Of a stretch of DNA of 64,000 nt, positions 35,774 to 45,557 are shown one piece after another (within the stretch, counting starts at the first letter, position 1; each line of letters opens with the position of its first letter). Source of the DNA: Clostridium estertheticum subsp. estertheticum (GTDB lineage Bacteria > Bacillota > Clostridia > Clostridiales > Clostridiaceae); contig NZ_CP015756.1 of assembly GCF_001877035.1 (NCBI RefSeq), forward strand, positions 2,719,001 through 2,783,000, in the 5' to 3' direction. The notes under the pieces are model-generated. The model made no database searches. It worked only from the letters and a program-made list of their open reading frames with translations, and was not told the origin of the DNA. The translations under genes were made by a program, and so were the position numbers.

Positions 35774-37195
35774 TTAAACCTTTGTACCACTATATTGTCT
35801 TGGTTTGCTATGTTGGAGTATACTATGATGCCTACCATATATAAAGTAAATTGCTAGCCCAAGTAATAACCAAATTATAAATCTAATCCATGTTTCTAGA
35901 GGTAATGCTGTCATTAAATAAACGCAAGCAACTATAGTTAGGATAGGTATAAAAGGTACCCAAGGACATCTAAACTTTCGCTCAGCATCTGGCATAGTTT
36001 TTCTTAATACTATAACGCCAATAGATACAAGAATGAAGGCAAATAATGTACCTATGTTACATAGTTTTATTATCTCCTCTAGGGGCAAAAGTCCTGCCAT
36101 AATAGCAGCTATACTACCTGTAATTATTGTGCAAAGTGTAGGTGTTTTGTGAACTGGGTGAACTTTTGAAAATACCTTTGGAAGTAGTCCATCTCTTGAC
36201 ATAACCATAAACACCCTTATCTGTCCATAAAGCATTACAAGTAATGTTGAAATCATTCCTATAACTGCACCTGTTCCAACTAGAGCAGCTCCCCAGTTAA
36301 TACCAAAACGTTTCAATGCATCTGGAATAGCATTATTCTGACTAATTTCTTTAAAGGGAACCATGCCTGTTATAACAACTGCAACTGCAACGTAAAGCAC
36401 AATTACAACTCCTAGGCAAATAGCAAGTCCACGAGGTACATCTCTCTTTGGATTTATAGTTTCTTCAGCTGCTGTTGATACCGCATCAAAACCAATATAT
36501 GCAAAGAACATTATTGAAGCACCTGCCATTACACCTTTCCATCCAAAAGGAGAAAATGGTTTATAGTGAGCAACACTAATATGAAATACACCAAGTACTA
36601 TAAATAAAATAATTACACCGATTTTAATTAAGACTATGACGTTATTTAGCTTAGCACTTTCTTTTATGCCAATAAATAATATCCATGTTACAAGGCCCAC
36701 TATGAAAACGGCTGGTAAATCAATAATCCCACCGGCCGATGGTCCAACAGATAGTGCTTTAGGTAAATCAAGTCCAGCAGAGCTTAACAGCCCTACAAAG
36801 GTTCCTGACCAACCGGAGGCAACTGCGGCGGAGGAGACTAAATATTCAAGCATTAGATCCCATCCTATAATCCAGGCTATAATCTCACCAAAAGCAATGT
36901 AGGAGTATGTATAAGTACTACCTGCTACTGGAAACATTGTAGCGAGTTCTGCATAGGTAAGGGCACAAAGTCCACTTGTTATTGCAGCAACAATAAATGA
37001 TAAAACAACTGCGGGCCCTGCCATATGAGCTCCAACACCAGTTGATACAAAAATACCTGTACCAAGAACTGCGCCTATTCCAAGTGCTGCAAGGTCAGTT
37101 GATGTAAGATTCTTTTTTAAGTCTGTCTTTGCGGCGGCATGCAGCTCCATTTTTAAGGACTTTTTTTTCCACATTTTCTTCCATATTTTCTTCAT
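35774..37195 (-). CDS. APC-family amino-acid permease
   Basis: A 473-residue membrane transporter of the amino acid-polyamine-organocation superfamily, closest in pattern to cationic amino-acid permeases (YfnA/CAT type). After a short basic N-terminus come about 12 transmembrane helices, with GIGAVLGTGIFVSTG in helix 1 and FFAYIGFDAVSTAAEETINPKRDVP in the middle. Start 37195 has AGAGGAG upstream. The 5' region was examined for a T-box and none was seen. A weak hairpin at 35726-35755 follows the gene. Confidence 0.92.
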   Translation of the reverse strand: MKKIWKKMWKKKSLKMELHAAAKTDLKKNLTSTDLAALGIGAVLGTGIFVSTGVGAHMAGPAVVLSFIVAAITSGLCALTYAELATMFPVAGSTYTYSYIAFGEIIAWIIGWDLMLEYLVSSAAVASGWSGTFVGLLSSAGLDLPKALSVGPSAGGIIDLPAVFIVGLVTWILFIGIKESAKLNNVIVLIKIGVIILFIVLGVFHISVAHYKPFSPFGWKGVMAGASIMFFAYIGFDAVSTAAEETINPKRDVPRGLAICLGVVIVLYVAVAVVITGMVPFKEISQNNAIPDALKRFGINWGAALVGTGAVIGMISTLLVMLYGQIRVFMVMSRDGLLPKVFSKVHPVHKTPTLCTIITGSIAAIMAGLLPLEEIIKLCNIGTLFAFILVSIGVIVLRKTMPDAERKFRCPWVPFIPILTIVACVYLMTALPLETWIRFIIWLLLGLAIYFIYGRHHSILQHSKPRQYSGTKV

Positions 37196-37429
37196 TTTTT
37201 TCTCCTCTTTAAGATAAGTCCACACTGTTTTACAATACCTCATTTAAATATTAAAATAACTTCCAGTGAAAATCACTCAATACTATAATCATCTTTAAAT
37301 TGTATTTATTTCAGCTGCCTTACCATAGTTTCTTTAGTTTTTACAAAACTACTTAATAATATTCTTGTTGATATCCTATGTATTTTACATTCTTGGTTAG
37401 TCATAGTTCCTCTACTTTCGAAGCCGTTT

Positions 37430-37925
37430 TCTTTGCAATTTCCTACTTGCTTATTATAGCTTTAACTTTGTTTGCTTGATCTTGAGTTATTATAGTCTTA
37501 TTGGTTACAATGCTTTTAAATGTATTTATAAGCTCGTTTGTATTTTAGTTCCCATTTGTTTGTACTCATCTACTTCCATATATATTTTATTTAAAAACAT
37601 TAAATAATGCACCATACTGAATACGAATATTCATTAACAGTGAAATCGCTATTATAATTATAGCATGACTAAATAACGTTATTAGCTATTGTTTACGCTA
37701 AAAACCGACAAATATTTTAATAATTCTTATCGTATTTTGTATAATCATAGAGGTGTGTGCTATATAGAAATTTAAATTTAAACTAAATGAAGTGCGAAAA
37801 TTCAAATGTATAACTCAAAAGAGATTAGCAATTTTATCACAAAGAGATATTAGCGAGTTAGAAAGAGGTATCCAAAGTCCCACATTAAAAACTGTAGAAG
37901 CTTAAGCTGATGCACTTAAATATAA
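37430..37925. pseudogene. Decayed duplicate of the 89-aa gene / amylase end / XRE gene block
   Basis: Bases 37430-37660 align with 32965-33190 (the 89-aa gene and the last codons of the amylase). Bases 37660-37925 align with 34812-35100 (upstream region and body of the XRE gene). The whole amylase body between them is missing. The XRE copy has lost its ATG (ATATAG in place of TATTATG), lacks a few codons after LSQ and hits a TAA after TVEA. The flanks 37196-37429 show nothing recognisable. Confidence 0.7.
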
Positions 37926-38048
37926 TAAAATGTTATATTTCACTAAAAAAATATCATCTGATGTAAGGGGTTAAGGCTTGCCTCTTATTTTTAAAGGTGC
38001 ATAGAAAATGAAAAGAAAATTAATTTTTTATCTTCTAAAATTATTGAT

Positions 38049-38258
38049 ATGGCTATTAAAATAGTTCCACACGTGGATATAACAGCTTGAGATATTATCG
38101 ATGAAGGAACAAGACAAAGATATATTGTGATTAATCAAGATATATTTCTACCGTTAAAGCTAATTGAAGTAGAAGACAAAAGGATATCAGACTATGCTTG
38201 TCATGAATATGATAAATTGATGCTAGCCTGGATGGCACTAGATGTCGATTATATATAA
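38049..38258 (+). pseudogene. Unidentified gene remnant with internal stop
   Basis: A 70-codon frame with one TGA (after VPHVDITA) and no SD. It reads DIIDEGTRQRYIVINQDIF and then IEVEDKRISDYACHEYDKLM. I do not recognise it. It follows directly on the decayed XRE block. Confidence 0.35.
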
Positions 38259-38354
38259 GAATTATAGGGTCTTTATAAGCTATTAAAATCCTTTAACATT
38301 TATATTTAATTTATAATGGGTTATATTCAAAATATCAATCCGTGCCTAATAAAG

Positions 38355-38380
38355 CACCCCCATATCTAATGATAGGGGTG
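38355..38380. terminator. Weak hairpin in a gene-poor gap
   Basis: CACCCC (38355-38360) with GGGGTG (38375-38380) plus TATC/GATA and a two-base bulge. No T run follows. The remainder of 38259-38559 shows no gene. Confidence 0.3.
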
Positions 38381-38559
38381 TACTTGTGATGATATATATG
38401 AAGAATGCGAAGTAAAACAATCTTTAAATATGTTCAGTTTTTTTCATCTTTACACTGTCTTAATAATTTATTCGTTTTCTTCAGCTATCTATAATGAAAA
38501 ATGATTTATCAGGATATTTTTTATGTAACCTTATCATATTAGTGGATAATGCAGTTTAT

Positions 38560-38820
38560 CTATTCAGCATCAAAATCAATAAAGTACTTTCTCTCTGGTG
38601 TATGTATCGTGAGGGTTGCTAAATTAATATTGTCCTTTAAAATATCCACTCTGTATTCGAACATGATATCATCATTTTGCTTCTTCATGAATAAATAACT
38701 TCCTTCTTCTTGATCCTCGGCCTCATCACTTATTTCAGCGTAGATTTCTTCGCCACTGACTTCTCCAGGATATCCTGACTTTCTTATCTTTTCATCTATT
38801 GCTTTAAAAAACTGTTCCAT
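38560..38820 (-). CDS. Small acidic protein of unknown function
   Basis: An 86-residue soluble protein with an acidic middle (EISDEAEDQEEGSY) and alternating hydrophobic strands after it (FEYRVDILKDNINLATLTIHT). Not recognised. GAAGGAGAG lies upstream of the ATG. It follows the DinG-type helicase gene on the same strand after about 230 bases; a shared transcript is possible. Confidence 0.6.
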   Translation of the reverse strand: MEQFFKAIDEKIRKSGYPGEVSGEEIYAEISDEAEDQEEGSYLFMKKQNDDIMFEYRVDILKDNINLATLTIHTPERKYFIDFDAE

Positions 38821-39048
38821 TTTTTCGCTCTCCTTCTTTTTTTAATATCTATTTCTCTTCAAATCAAGTATATACTATGCTTCTAAATAACAGCCTTAAC
38901 TCAAAAAAAATTATAACATAAACCAATGACACTTTTAATGCCATTGGCTTATTTCTTAAAAATATAATCACGAATTGTAATTGAGGCAATCATAGAGATA
39001 TACCTTACTATCACTTATATATTAAAAAGTTTCTTTAAGTATGGTATT

Positions 39049-41007
39049 TCAAATCTCCCTATGTTCCAAAGTTTTGATTTTCACTCCTCTAGGTAGAGCT
39101 CTCATAACAACTTTTTCCCATGGGGTTCCTATTACTTGATCCATGACAGCTATTGCTCCACGGTCATCCTTTGTTCTAATTAATCTGCCACAACCTTGTT
39201 TTAACTTCAATCCCATCTCAGGGTAATCAACGGTTATAAGTGGATTCATCCCCTCTTCTTCTGCATCTTTGCGCCTCATTTCAATCAAAGGGTCTAGTGA
39301 AGGAAAGGGAAGCTGCCAAACTACAACGAGAGATAAAGACTCCCCGGGCACATCAATTCCCTCCCAAAATGTAGAACCTACTAATACAGATGTAACTTCC
39401 GCACGAAACTTTTGGACAAGATATCCTCGCTCACCTTTATCCTCCCATAAAACTTCAAACGGTAGCTCATAACCACTAATTTCTTTTCTTATTTTCCTAA
39501 CTTCCTTCAAAGAGTTAACAAGTATCAGCGCTCTTCCTCCATTTTCTTTCAGCAAACATAGTAATTGTTTGATTTTACGTGAAAACTTGGCACTGTCAGT
39601 ATCCTCAAAGGATGGTGGCTGTAAATAAACCACCACCTGTTCCTCAATATTAAAGGGACTTCCAACCGTTGATATTGTCGGATTTTTTAAACCCAGAGTC
39701 CTCATAAGGTAACCAAAATCGCCCTCATCACTTAAAGTTCCTGAAGTAAACACCACAGGCAATTTTTTCAAAAATAAATGTTTATTTAGCATATTGCTCA
39801 AATTCCGAGGAACTACCCAAAAGCTGCCGTCTGCCCTATCTATCCAAATAATAACCTCTCTCCCTTTATTCCTACCAAACCTAGCTAAGGCTGTAATTGA
39901 TAGTTCTATTTGAATTTCAAAGGTATGTAACGTGCTTTCCGGTAACTCATTTATGTATAGCTCTTCCTCAATTTGTATCTCTAAGAGCAACCGATCTAGT
40001 GCCTTATGAAAAGTATCAGCTGCTTTCAGAAGTATATCATCGATACGAACCGCCAGACGCTCTGATTGCTCATCATCTATTACGTTTTGATTAAGTTTTT
40101 CGAAAAAGTTAGAAGTGGCCTGGCCCAAGGCAATTACACTTACAACCATTGAAGTTCTTGCTCCCTGGATTTCCTCTATCGAAAGGATAATATTATCAAT
40201 ATCCTCTTTGTGAATTTGTCTTCCAGCACCCATAGCTGCCGGCAGTATGACTTTATGGCCTTCATCAAAAATCACCAGCGAGTAATCTGGAAGGATAGGC
40301 ATTTTACCGTCTGCAATTCTTTCATCCCTTGTCCACAGGTCCTGAAAAAAGATACTATGATCAGCGATAATTAAATCCTTGGAAGCTCTGTAATGTTTCC
40401 TTACCTTAACAAGCTTACAAAAGCCTCTTCTGGTACAGGCATCACATGGCATAGTCTCATCCCATCCAATCTGTCTCCATACACTATCAGATATGTGGGG
40501 CATTTCTGAGCGTTCACCTTTTGTAGTCCTGGCTAACCATTGATTAATCTCATCAGAGGCTGTTGCATCGCCAAACACTCCCCCCATTCCACTAACTCTC
40601 TCATCACAAACATACTGACGAGGATCCTTTGCCATTGGCGCATCTATTTCTAATCCCAGTATTCGAGAAAGTGTTTGAATATCTCCCTTTGGCCCTGCCA
40701 GCTGTTCCTGAAGTGCTGTTGAGGCGCATGCAATTACTACAGGCTTTCCGATAAAACCAGCGTAGGCAATTGCAGTGAGTAAGTAGGCGAAGGTCTTTCC
40801 GGTACCGACCTCAGCCTCAGCCAGATGAACTTTTTTATTACAAACTGCATCGGCAAGCTGAAACGCAGTATATATTTGTTCATCACGTATCTCATATCCG
40901 TGTTCCGGAAGAATATCGTAAAAAACATCGCCAATCCAATCCATCAACTTACTTGGAAACTCTTTTTTTGTTTTATAATCAAAGGTAGTCCCTATTTTCT
41001 TATACAA
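39049..41007 (-). CDS. DinG/XPD-type ATP-dependent DNA helicase
   Basis: A 652-residue superfamily 2 helicase of the XPD/DinG group. Walker A reads AEAEVGTGKTFAY and the DEAH box is FDEGHK. Between them are cysteines (YVCDERVSG, MPCDACTRRGFCKL) in the position of the XPD/DinG iron-sulfur cluster. The C-terminal lobe shows STFWEGIDVPGESL and GCGRLIRTKDDRGA. There is no N-terminal exonuclease domain, unlike Bacillus DinG. The start is TTG at 41007 with AGGAGG upstream. It likely unwinds DNA during repair. It is the last ordinary chromosomal gene before the accessory island. Confidence 0.92.
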   Translation of the reverse strand: MYKKIGTTFDYKTKKEFPSKLMDWIGDVFYDILPEHGYEIRDEQIYTAFQLADAVCNKKVHLAEAEVGTGKTFAYLLTAIAYAGFIGKPVVIACASTALQEQLAGPKGDIQTLSRILGLEIDAPMAKDPRQYVCDERVSGMGGVFGDATASDEINQWLARTTKGERSEMPHISDSVWRQIGWDETMPCDACTRRGFCKLVKVRKHYRASKDLIIADHSIFFQDLWTRDERIADGKMPILPDYSLVIFDEGHKVILPAAMGAGRQIHKEDIDNIILSIEEIQGARTSMVVSVIALGQATSNFFEKLNQNVIDDEQSERLAVRIDDILLKAADTFHKALDRLLLEIQIEEELYINELPESTLHTFEIQIELSITALARFGRNKGREVIIWIDRADGSFWVVPRNLSNMLNKHLFLKKLPVVFTSGTLSDEGDFGYLMRTLGLKNPTISTVGSPFNIEEQVVVYLQPPSFEDTDSAKFSRKIKQLLCLLKENGGRALILVNSLKEVRKIRKEISGYELPFEVLWEDKGERGYLVQKFRAEVTSVLVGSTFWEGIDVPGESLSLVVVWQLPFPSLDPLIEMRRKDAEEEGMNPLITVDYPEMGLKLKQGCGRLIRTKDDRGAIAVMDQVIGTPWEKVVMRALPRGVKIKTLEHREI

Positions 41008-41318
41008 AATTTTATCCTCCTGTTAACCTATTTAATACCATAGAAAATATTATGTGAAAATTTACTTTCAGTTATGTACATGCGCATAGTTTTTCTTTAT
41101 ACACTAAACATAACCACCCTTACATTCTAAACTTTTTCAATAAGTATTATAACATTAACAATGTAAAAAAAAATTACATCTTTTAATAATTTAATTTATA
41201 TTACACAAAATCTAGTCAATTTCCTAGGATTTCATAAACAAGAAATAGAGTACTTACTACTAATACTCTGCGATAATAGAAATGTGCATTGAATACACAA
41301 TCAGATAAAATCACATAA

Positions 41319-41343
41319 AAAAAAAACTTCCAGGTAGAAGTTA
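41319..41343 (-). terminator. Terminator at the end of the NlpC/P60 remnant
   Basis: AACTTC (41326-41331) and GAAGTT (41338-41343) with a six-base loop; on the minus strand a run of ten T follows. The rest of 41008-41318 shows no gene. Confidence 0.7.
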
Positions 41344-41487
41344 ATCCATTGAATCAAAAGCTGATGCAATTTCAGTAATAGTTTTAGTATACAATCTTTT
41401 TGCAACACCCCAGCAAATTGTAATAAGTCCTGAACAATCAACACCAACACAATATTTGCTAACACCATTATCTCTAGAATAATGCAT
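41342..41487 (-). pseudogene. NlpC/P60-type peptidase fragment
   Basis: An open stretch without start codon encoding SRDNGVSKYCVGVDCSGL, then ITICWGVAKRLYTK, ending at a stop codon next to an intrinsic terminator. The DCSG with its catalytic cysteine and the following tryptophan are typical of NlpC/P60 cell-wall peptidases. Only this part of the domain survives; the His and third polar residue are absent. It overlaps the integrase remnant on the other strand by a few bases. Confidence 0.5.
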
Positions 41488-41771
41488 TATTTATATCTAG
41501 AAATAATGACCTCATCACTACAAGCGCAGTTCAAAATATTGTAAAGAATTATGTTATCTCTTCTGGACTTAACCCAAAATCCATATCAACCCACAAACTT
41601 CACCACACGGCAGTTACTCTTATGTATAAATATGGTAGAGTAGATATCAGATCCCTACAACAAATACTTGGACATGAAAGTATTCCTACAACTGAAATAT
41701 ATACCCATATCGATGAGCATCAATTACAATCTGCAGTAAACTCAAATCCATTAGCTATGATGTTTAATTAG
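41478..41771 (+). pseudogene. Tyrosine recombinase C-terminal remnant
   Basis: About 97 codons of a phage-type integrase: ALFISRNNDLITTSAVQ, HKLHHTAVTLMYKYGRVD, LQQILGHESIPTTEIYTHID. The catalytic histidine of LGHES and the tyrosine in IYTH are present. The H-x-x-R box, normally HKLRHT, reads HKLHHT, so the arginine is replaced by histidine (CAC). No start codon or N-terminal domain is visible. It is a dead fragment marking the left border of the accessory island. Confidence 0.75.
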
Positions 41772-41800
41772 CTTTATTTCCAACCACGAGATTATTCCAG

Positions 41801-41821
41801 TTATAAGAATAATGTGAAGTT
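41801..41821. repeat. Island repeat, copy A (single arm)
   Basis: TTATAAGAATAATGTGAAGT plus one T; differs from the right arm of copy B (45004-45024) at one of 21 positions. Reverse complement AACTTCACATTATT is the core of all copies. It lies downstream of the DUF4209-like gene. Nothing else recognisable lies in 41871-42205. Confidence 0.55.
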
Positions 41822-41844
41822 CAACTATAATCAAAAATCCTACA

Positions 41845-41870
41845 TTACCTATGATACGGTTCTCCGTATC
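41845..41870. repeat. GATACGG hairpin repeat, copy 1
   Basis: A 26-base sequence with TATGATACGGTTC at its centre and a 7-bp stem GATACGG/CCGTATC. Copy 2 at 44878-44903 matches 23 of 26 positions; a third, partial copy (13 bases) is at 51098-51110. Confidence 0.5.
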
Positions 41871-42205
41871 GGTAATAAGTGCGGTTTTACCATCTTTTTC
41901 TTATGTTCTAGTTAATTATAGACTAATGGTATTATTTTATTCCTTGTTGAATTGAGATAGCACCCATAAGTAACGATAAATTAATATTAATATTTATATT
42001 AGATATATTCTTAATAACATTATTAACATTTACAAGGTGTGAATATTGCAGTACTAAAATTAAAATTTTGACTGTCACTTTTAAAGTTACTTATAGAAAA
42101 AATCTACTATATATCAAACAGAATTTTCGCTTCCGTACTTATCATTTCAAAATAAAATCAATTCACGGAAAAATAAAATCATATATGTTGTATCAAAAAT
42201 AGATT

Positions 42206-44467
42206 TCAAATATCATTACATTCTGTGTTTTCTTCAATAATTTTAATTCTGAAAATAACCATATAAATAGCAAGCAATGTCATTTTAAAAGCAAATTTCA
42301 AACCGCCACCTGATAAGTAATCTCTTCCGTGCATACATTCATTTCGTATATTTAGTGAGTTACCATTATACATAAAGTTATATATAAATAATAAATCTGG
42401 AACATTATCAAAGCCATTCAAATCAGAATATATTTCCTGCAATAATTCTCTTAACACTGAGCTTGGGTCTTTATATTTCATAAAATCAGTTAAGCTTTCT
42501 TTGAATGGTACAATACTTGTAATGGCACCTAATTCGCGTATTTTCATTTCCAAAATAGGAAACAACTGAGTTAAATGTGCTAATTTAAGATTACACTCAT
42601 ACGGAATAATTTCGTATTTCGCATTTTCCGAAATAAACCTGTATACTTGTTCTTCTTTTGTAAATAGTGATGCCATTGCATAAGCATTCTCCTTATATCT
42701 TTTATGAACCGCTGATAAATATATATCTATTTTCATATTATTTAAGAATTTATAACTCATAGTATCATTTATATCATCTATTATGTTTCTTAGCATAATA
42801 TCAATATCATGTTTATCACAGTTTACTTCATTCATTTTCATTGGATATACAGATGTCAGTGAAATTGAAGAAAACATATACATAATTGCATTCTCAGATA
42901 CATCCTCCATAATCTTGCATATCGATTCTTTATCAGCACAAATGCAACTTTTTGCTGCAAAAATTGGATTTCTTATAACCTGTTCATTATATAATACAAC
43001 TTCTTTTGTCGGTACTGAAGTGGTATACTCAAATGTTTGCAAACTACTACATTGCTCTTTATAGTACTTTTGCTCCCATAATTGTTGAGTAAAAATCATA
43101 TGTTGCTTAATTAGTTTCTTGTCAACATTTTGATTTGTAGAATTTACATTAATTAAGAATTTCATAAAATGGTAAAATAAATCTGCTACTTTAATATCTT
43201 TACAAGAATTTATATACTTTTCAAATGCTTTGACTGTTAGTAAATAGTATTCGTTATCTATTTGTTTAGGAATCTCTTCAACGCCTAAGAACTGTGACAA
43301 TTCTGAAATGTTCGTGATTGTATCTATCTTTTTATATTGTTCTTGATAAAAACTTCGAACCAATGCCTTCTGTTCCTTGCTTAACGGAATACCTGCATTT
43401 ATAATCTTATCTAATATTTCAGGTTCAGTTATATAGTGAAGCAATTTTAAAAACTCTATATATTCTTCTTTTTTTGCAACATTCGCCATCATTCTTTCTT
43501 TAAATAGAAATGATATAATCTCAAAAGAAGAAGAATTTACGATTTCAAATGATTTGTCAGCATTCTTAATAATACCGCCAAGTAATTTACAATGTTGAAT
43601 AATTGTATTGTTGCTTGGCACTTTACGAAACTGAATTAGACATATTGTTTCAATAATGAAATCTATCTCTTCACAATTAAAATAATTTTGGATTTTACGC
43701 AACACGTCTTCTGTCCATAACGTAAAATCTGGAGTTGTCGTAATTCCATTTGAAAAAATTGGTACTAATTTTCCATGTCTTATAGATATCTGTAACATAT
43801 CCATCACATATTCTTCTTGCCATGTAATAAAATGTTCCCTTTCCATATGATGAAAATTAAAAGCATTTCCAGATAAAATTATCTCTTTGTGTTTTTTTAC
43901 AAATTCCCCCGTATCTTTATAATATTTCTTTTCAATATTATCACTAAGACACTTCCTTGCATTTTCTAATCCAGGCAATTTAATATCTGATGCTAATGCA
44001 TATATATCCTCTTTATACAATTCGAAAGAGTCCATATTAATTAAATTCCAAAAATTCTTCTGTTGTAATAATCTATAATCAACAACATATTGCGTTTTAT
44101 TATCCTGATTTTCTAGCTTTGTAAGCCATATTACAAAATAAAGAGCATGTCCAAATTCTGTTGCTATACAAGATTTACATTCGTCTCGTTCTATAACTCC
44201 GTTGAAATACTTCGCAAGCATATATAAATCTATACAAACTTTATTTTCAAATTCGGGAATAGTTCTGCATACTTCTACTATTTTAATGAAATGCAACAAA
44301 ACCTCTCGTAAATTTCGATATTGGGTTTGAAATTCCTCCCAATTACTTACATCATCCAGTGTAAAATTTACTTCAATGTACTCAATTATCCATTGCCACT
44401 CCTGGCTCTTTGCTAATAATCCATCAACATATTTAACCTGTTCTTCATGGCCAAAATAATTATTCAT
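42206..44467 (-). CDS. DUF4209/HEPN-like putative abortive-infection protein
   Basis: A 753-residue, mostly helical soluble protein without a nucleotide-binding motif. The C-terminal 110 residues look like a DUF4209-type module: LFPILEMKIRELG, then NIRNECMHGRDY with Arg708 and His713 in the R-x4-H spacing of HEPN ribonucleases, then a hydrophobic final helix. HEPN domains are common toxins of anti-phage systems. The long N-terminal part (1-600) is unassigned and could be the sensor. GGAGG precedes the ATG. It sits alone with an acetyltransferase remnant upstream. RNase activity is inference. Confidence 0.65.
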   Translation of the reverse strand: MNNYFGHEEQVKYVDGLLAKSQEWQWIIEYIEVNFTLDDVSNWEEFQTQYRNLREVLLHFIKIVEVCRTIPEFENKVCIDLYMLAKYFNGVIERDECKSCIATEFGHALYFVIWLTKLENQDNKTQYVVDYRLLQQKNFWNLINMDSFELYKEDIYALASDIKLPGLENARKCLSDNIEKKYYKDTGEFVKKHKEIILSGNAFNFHHMEREHFITWQEEYVMDMLQISIRHGKLVPIFSNGITTTPDFTLWTEDVLRKIQNYFNCEEIDFIIETICLIQFRKVPSNNTIIQHCKLLGGIIKNADKSFEIVNSSSFEIISFLFKERMMANVAKKEEYIEFLKLLHYITEPEILDKIINAGIPLSKEQKALVRSFYQEQYKKIDTITNISELSQFLGVEEIPKQIDNEYYLLTVKAFEKYINSCKDIKVADLFYHFMKFLINVNSTNQNVDKKLIKQHMIFTQQLWEQKYYKEQCSSLQTFEYTTSVPTKEVVLYNEQVIRNPIFAAKSCICADKESICKIMEDVSENAIMYMFSSISLTSVYPMKMNEVNCDKHDIDIMLRNIIDDINDTMSYKFLNNMKIDIYLSAVHKRYKENAYAMASLFTKEEQVYRFISENAKYEIIPYECNLKLAHLTQLFPILEMKIRELGAITSIVPFKESLTDFMKYKDPSSVLRELLQEIYSDLNGFDNVPDLLFIYNFMYNGNSLNIRNECMHGRDYLSGGGLKFAFKMTLLAIYMVIFRIKIIEENTECNDI

Positions 44468-44491
44468 AATTTACCTCCTCCAAATACCTCA

Positions 44492-44800
44492 CTAGATTAT
44501 TATAAATCTAATTAGGTACAATGTCATATCCAAATCTTCTTCTAAATTGGTGTAGTTGTGGTATAGTAGAGCCTCTATTTCTACTAAGAATTCTTTATCT
44601 ACTAGGTTTACAAGGTAACTTAACGATAGTTCCCCCCGATATCCCATCTTCTCATACAAATGCTGATTCCTTTTGCATAATTCTAGTGTTGTTAACATCC
44701 ATTTATAATTGTTTGTATAAAGTTGTTTTATTAATTGTAATGCTTGTTTTCCGTAACCATATCCTCGATATTCTGGAAGGATACAAAAATAATGATATAA
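44492..44800 (-). pseudogene. GNAT acetyltransferase C-terminal remnant
   Basis: An open frame starting after a TAG and encoding YHYFCILPEYRGYGYGKQAL (acetyl-CoA loop) and LELCKRNQHLYEKMGYRGE (motif B). The N-terminal half of the domain is missing and no SD-supported start precedes the acetyl-CoA motif. It lies 25 bases upstream of the DUF4209-like gene. Confidence 0.65.
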
Positions 44801-44877
44801 CTACAAATATCAGATGCGATTATACCCTTATTTTCTATATTCGATAATATACTTGTAAATTCCAGTAAAAACCTTAT

Positions 44878-44903
44878 TTACTTATGATACGGTTCACCAT
44901 ATC
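44878..44903. repeat. GATACGG hairpin repeat, copy 2
   Basis: Matches copy 1 (41845-41870) at 23 of 26 positions. It lies 48 bases before repeat copy B, just as the partial copy at 51098 lies before copy D. Confidence 0.5.
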
Positions 44904-44950
44904 ATATTCTAAATTTTTTCACATTTATATATTTTTCTATCTTCATCTTA

Positions 44951-45024
44951 GCTTCACATTATTAGCCTAATTAGAAGCTCTACAGCATGTCCAATTATAG
45001 ACATTATAAGAATAATGAGAAGTT
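44951..45024. repeat. Island repeat, copy B (both arms)
   Basis: Left arm GCTTCACATTATTAGCCTAA, right arm ending AATAATGAGAAGTT; 16 of 22 arm positions are complementary, and the 74-base whole is an imperfect palindrome. It lies between the DUF4209/GNAT module and the KAP module. Confidence 0.6.
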
Positions 45025-45450
45025 TATAATTAGTCTTTCTTAGTGTTATTATTTACGCATGACAATGTCATATTTTATAAAATTGTTTATATTTTTACCG
45101 CCAAACCAATAAATAAAGCGAAAAACAGCCCACTTTTAGTTGAATTCTATAAAGAGATTCGGTTGGCACACCAAGTACCATGCTCTTATAGTTCTAAATT
45201 AAACCACCTCTGTCACTAATGTCAGGCAATATTTCTGAATTTTTTTATACTAAGGTATTTAATCTAATCTCTGATGTATTGTTTTTTTAATTTCGTCAAA
45301 ATGTTTCTTTCACAAAATTAATGAATCTTCCACTTTGTAGAAAATTGAAATTATGTTACATAAGGAATCACCTTCTGAACATAATTCTTTTGATTTGTTT
45401 AAGCAAATATCACGCTCTTTAATGTTTTTTTGAATTTCAAAAAACCTTCC

Positions 45451-45557
45451 TTATTCATAGTAATTTTTGAAATTGATGTATATTACATATAGTATTCCGA
45501 TTTCATAATAGTAATTTGCATTCAGTTTATCAAGTCTAATTGCCTTTTTATAGTCGT
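45451..45557 (-). pseudogene. TPR-like remnant downstream of the KAP gene
   Basis: A 35-codon open stretch, IKKAIRLDKLNANYYYEIGI and then LYVIYINFKNYYE, with the spacing of a tetratricopeptide repeat (AI.LD, YY..G.LY). It has no start codon and is in another frame from the KAP gene. The rest of 45025-45450 shows only short broken frames. Confidence 0.35.

Noticed and set aside
37196-37429. T-box leader before the amino-acid permease
   Set aside because: No GGGTGGnACCGCG-like element or specifier stem was found.
44521-44847. 108-codon plus-strand frame
   Set aside because: It lies antisense to the acetyltransferase remnant, whose motif A and B are plainly readable on the minus strand.
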